Below are positions 63,756 to 64,000 of a stretch of DNA of 64,000 bases, piece after piece. This DNA is from Coccinella septempunctata. Lineage: Eukaryota > Arthropoda > Insecta > Coleoptera > Coccinellidae. A model generated the notes under the pieces. It was not told where the DNA came from and did not search any database. It worked only from the letters and a program-made list of their open reading frames with translations. A program made the translations under genes and the position numbers. The DNA is taken from the NCBI RefSeq assembly GCF_907165205.1, contig NC_058195.1:29532936-29596935 (forward strand), read 5' to 3'. Every line of letters begins with the position of its first letter. Position 1 is the first letter of the stretch.

Positions 63756-64000
63756 TGTAACCAAAGAAGAGCTTAACCTATAAAAGCTATAGGCAGCATA
63801 CAACTATCAACACGACTATGATCGTGTGAGAGTCCAGAAACCATAAGAGTCAACTGGTTAATAGGCAAAATGCCCGGAACCTATGAAGAAGCAGTTAAGG
63901 GTTTTTAGTGGGTCTCGAGCGAGCTCAGAGAGTGAGAATCCCCAGCAGAGGGTGTGTTCGTCTGTTTGCAGATTTTCCCCCTGCTACACCAAAAAAAAAA
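63756..64000 (+). other. LINE 3' UTR and poly(A)
   Basis: About 235 bp of 3' UTR ending CCCCCTGCTACACC and then A10 at the edge of the window. The last about 170 bp recur inverted at 56103-56280. Confidence 0.85.

Larger units (their letters stand above)
59213..64000 (+). mobile_element. Jockey-clade LINE, near full length (4.79 kb)
   Basis: The 5' end at CATTCCGAGTCAATCGC is set by the end of the Helitron scrap; the 3' end is a poly(A) run at the window edge. There are two ORFs: gag-like ORF1 (59648-61044) and EN-RT ORF2 (61044-63677, or to about 63755 in another frame). No RNase H domain. ORF1 has a frameshift and a stop; ORF2 is open apart from the last 30 or so codons. The target duplication cannot be seen because the window ends. 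Confidence 0.9.

Overview
The window looks like insect nuclear DNA, perhaps from a beetle (the order is a guess). It is AT-rich, has no operons or ribosome-binding sites, and is almost wholly made of mobile elements known from insect genomes: piggyBac, PIF/Harbinger, P, pogo/Tigger, mariner/Tc1, MULE, hAT-like, Helitron, tyrosine-recombinase (Crypton-like), Ty3/Gypsy, BEL/Pao and Jockey/CR1-type LINEs. No intact cellular gene could be identified with confidence. Almost every coding region is truncated, nested or broken by stops and frameshifts; the exception is a nearly intact Jockey-type LINE at the right edge.

Layout. 0-4.3 kb: LINE tail, MADF fragment, DUF7869-type pseudogene, a piggyBac relic split by a small inverted-repeat element, and half of a fold-back element. 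4.6-8.6 kb: Harbinger 5' end, a 1.75-kb inverted-repeat element carrying a decayed SWIM-type ORF, and a second piggyBac relic. 9.8-16.7 kb: Gypsy RT scrap, a 1.44-kb fold-back element with an identifiable empty site, Tc1 relic, MITEs, and a 1.07-kb element with palindromic subterminal repeats. 16.7-20 kb: mostly featureless. 20-24.2 kb: P-element transposase interrupted by a complete 2.08-kb Tigger element. 25-27.2 kb: MULE transposase interrupted by a mariner. 27.6-32.4 kb: Helitron Rep/helicase with a protease-like N-terminal region. 34-36.6 kb: Harbinger copy 1. 37-38.7 kb: Jockey fragment carrying a TTA-type MITE and abutting a 766-bp element with 8-bp duplications. 38.7-41.4 kb: internally deleted Gypsy with LTRs. 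41.8-42.2 kb: 140-bp satellite. 43.2-47.5 kb and 56.3-59.2 kb: two copies of a composite (Crypton-like recombinase + BEL/Pao + Helitron tail), one with a piggyBac insertion. 47.7-47.9 kb: GC-rich hairpin minisatellite. 48.6-52.65 kb: env-bearing Gypsy (errantivirus-like) with a macro-domain segment. 52.65-53.86 kb: a GC-rich island that reads like an endogenised narna-like viral RdRp fragment, open on both strands in codon-aligned register. 53.86-56.1 kb: LINE RT tail and Harbinger copy 2. 59.2-64 kb: Jockey-type LINE ending in poly(A).

The most unusual item is the GC-rich island at 52.65-53.86 kb, which sits between an antisense Gypsy fragment and a sense LINE RT fragment. Nested layers (Tigger in P, MITE in piggyBac, piggyBac in composite, 605-bp element in Harbinger, MITE in Jockey) give a relative chronology. 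Two intra-window duplications supply empty sites that fix element ends to the base. A cluster of dead transposons, an env-bearing retroelement and a viral insert resembles insect piRNA-cluster or heterochromatic loci; that is inference only.
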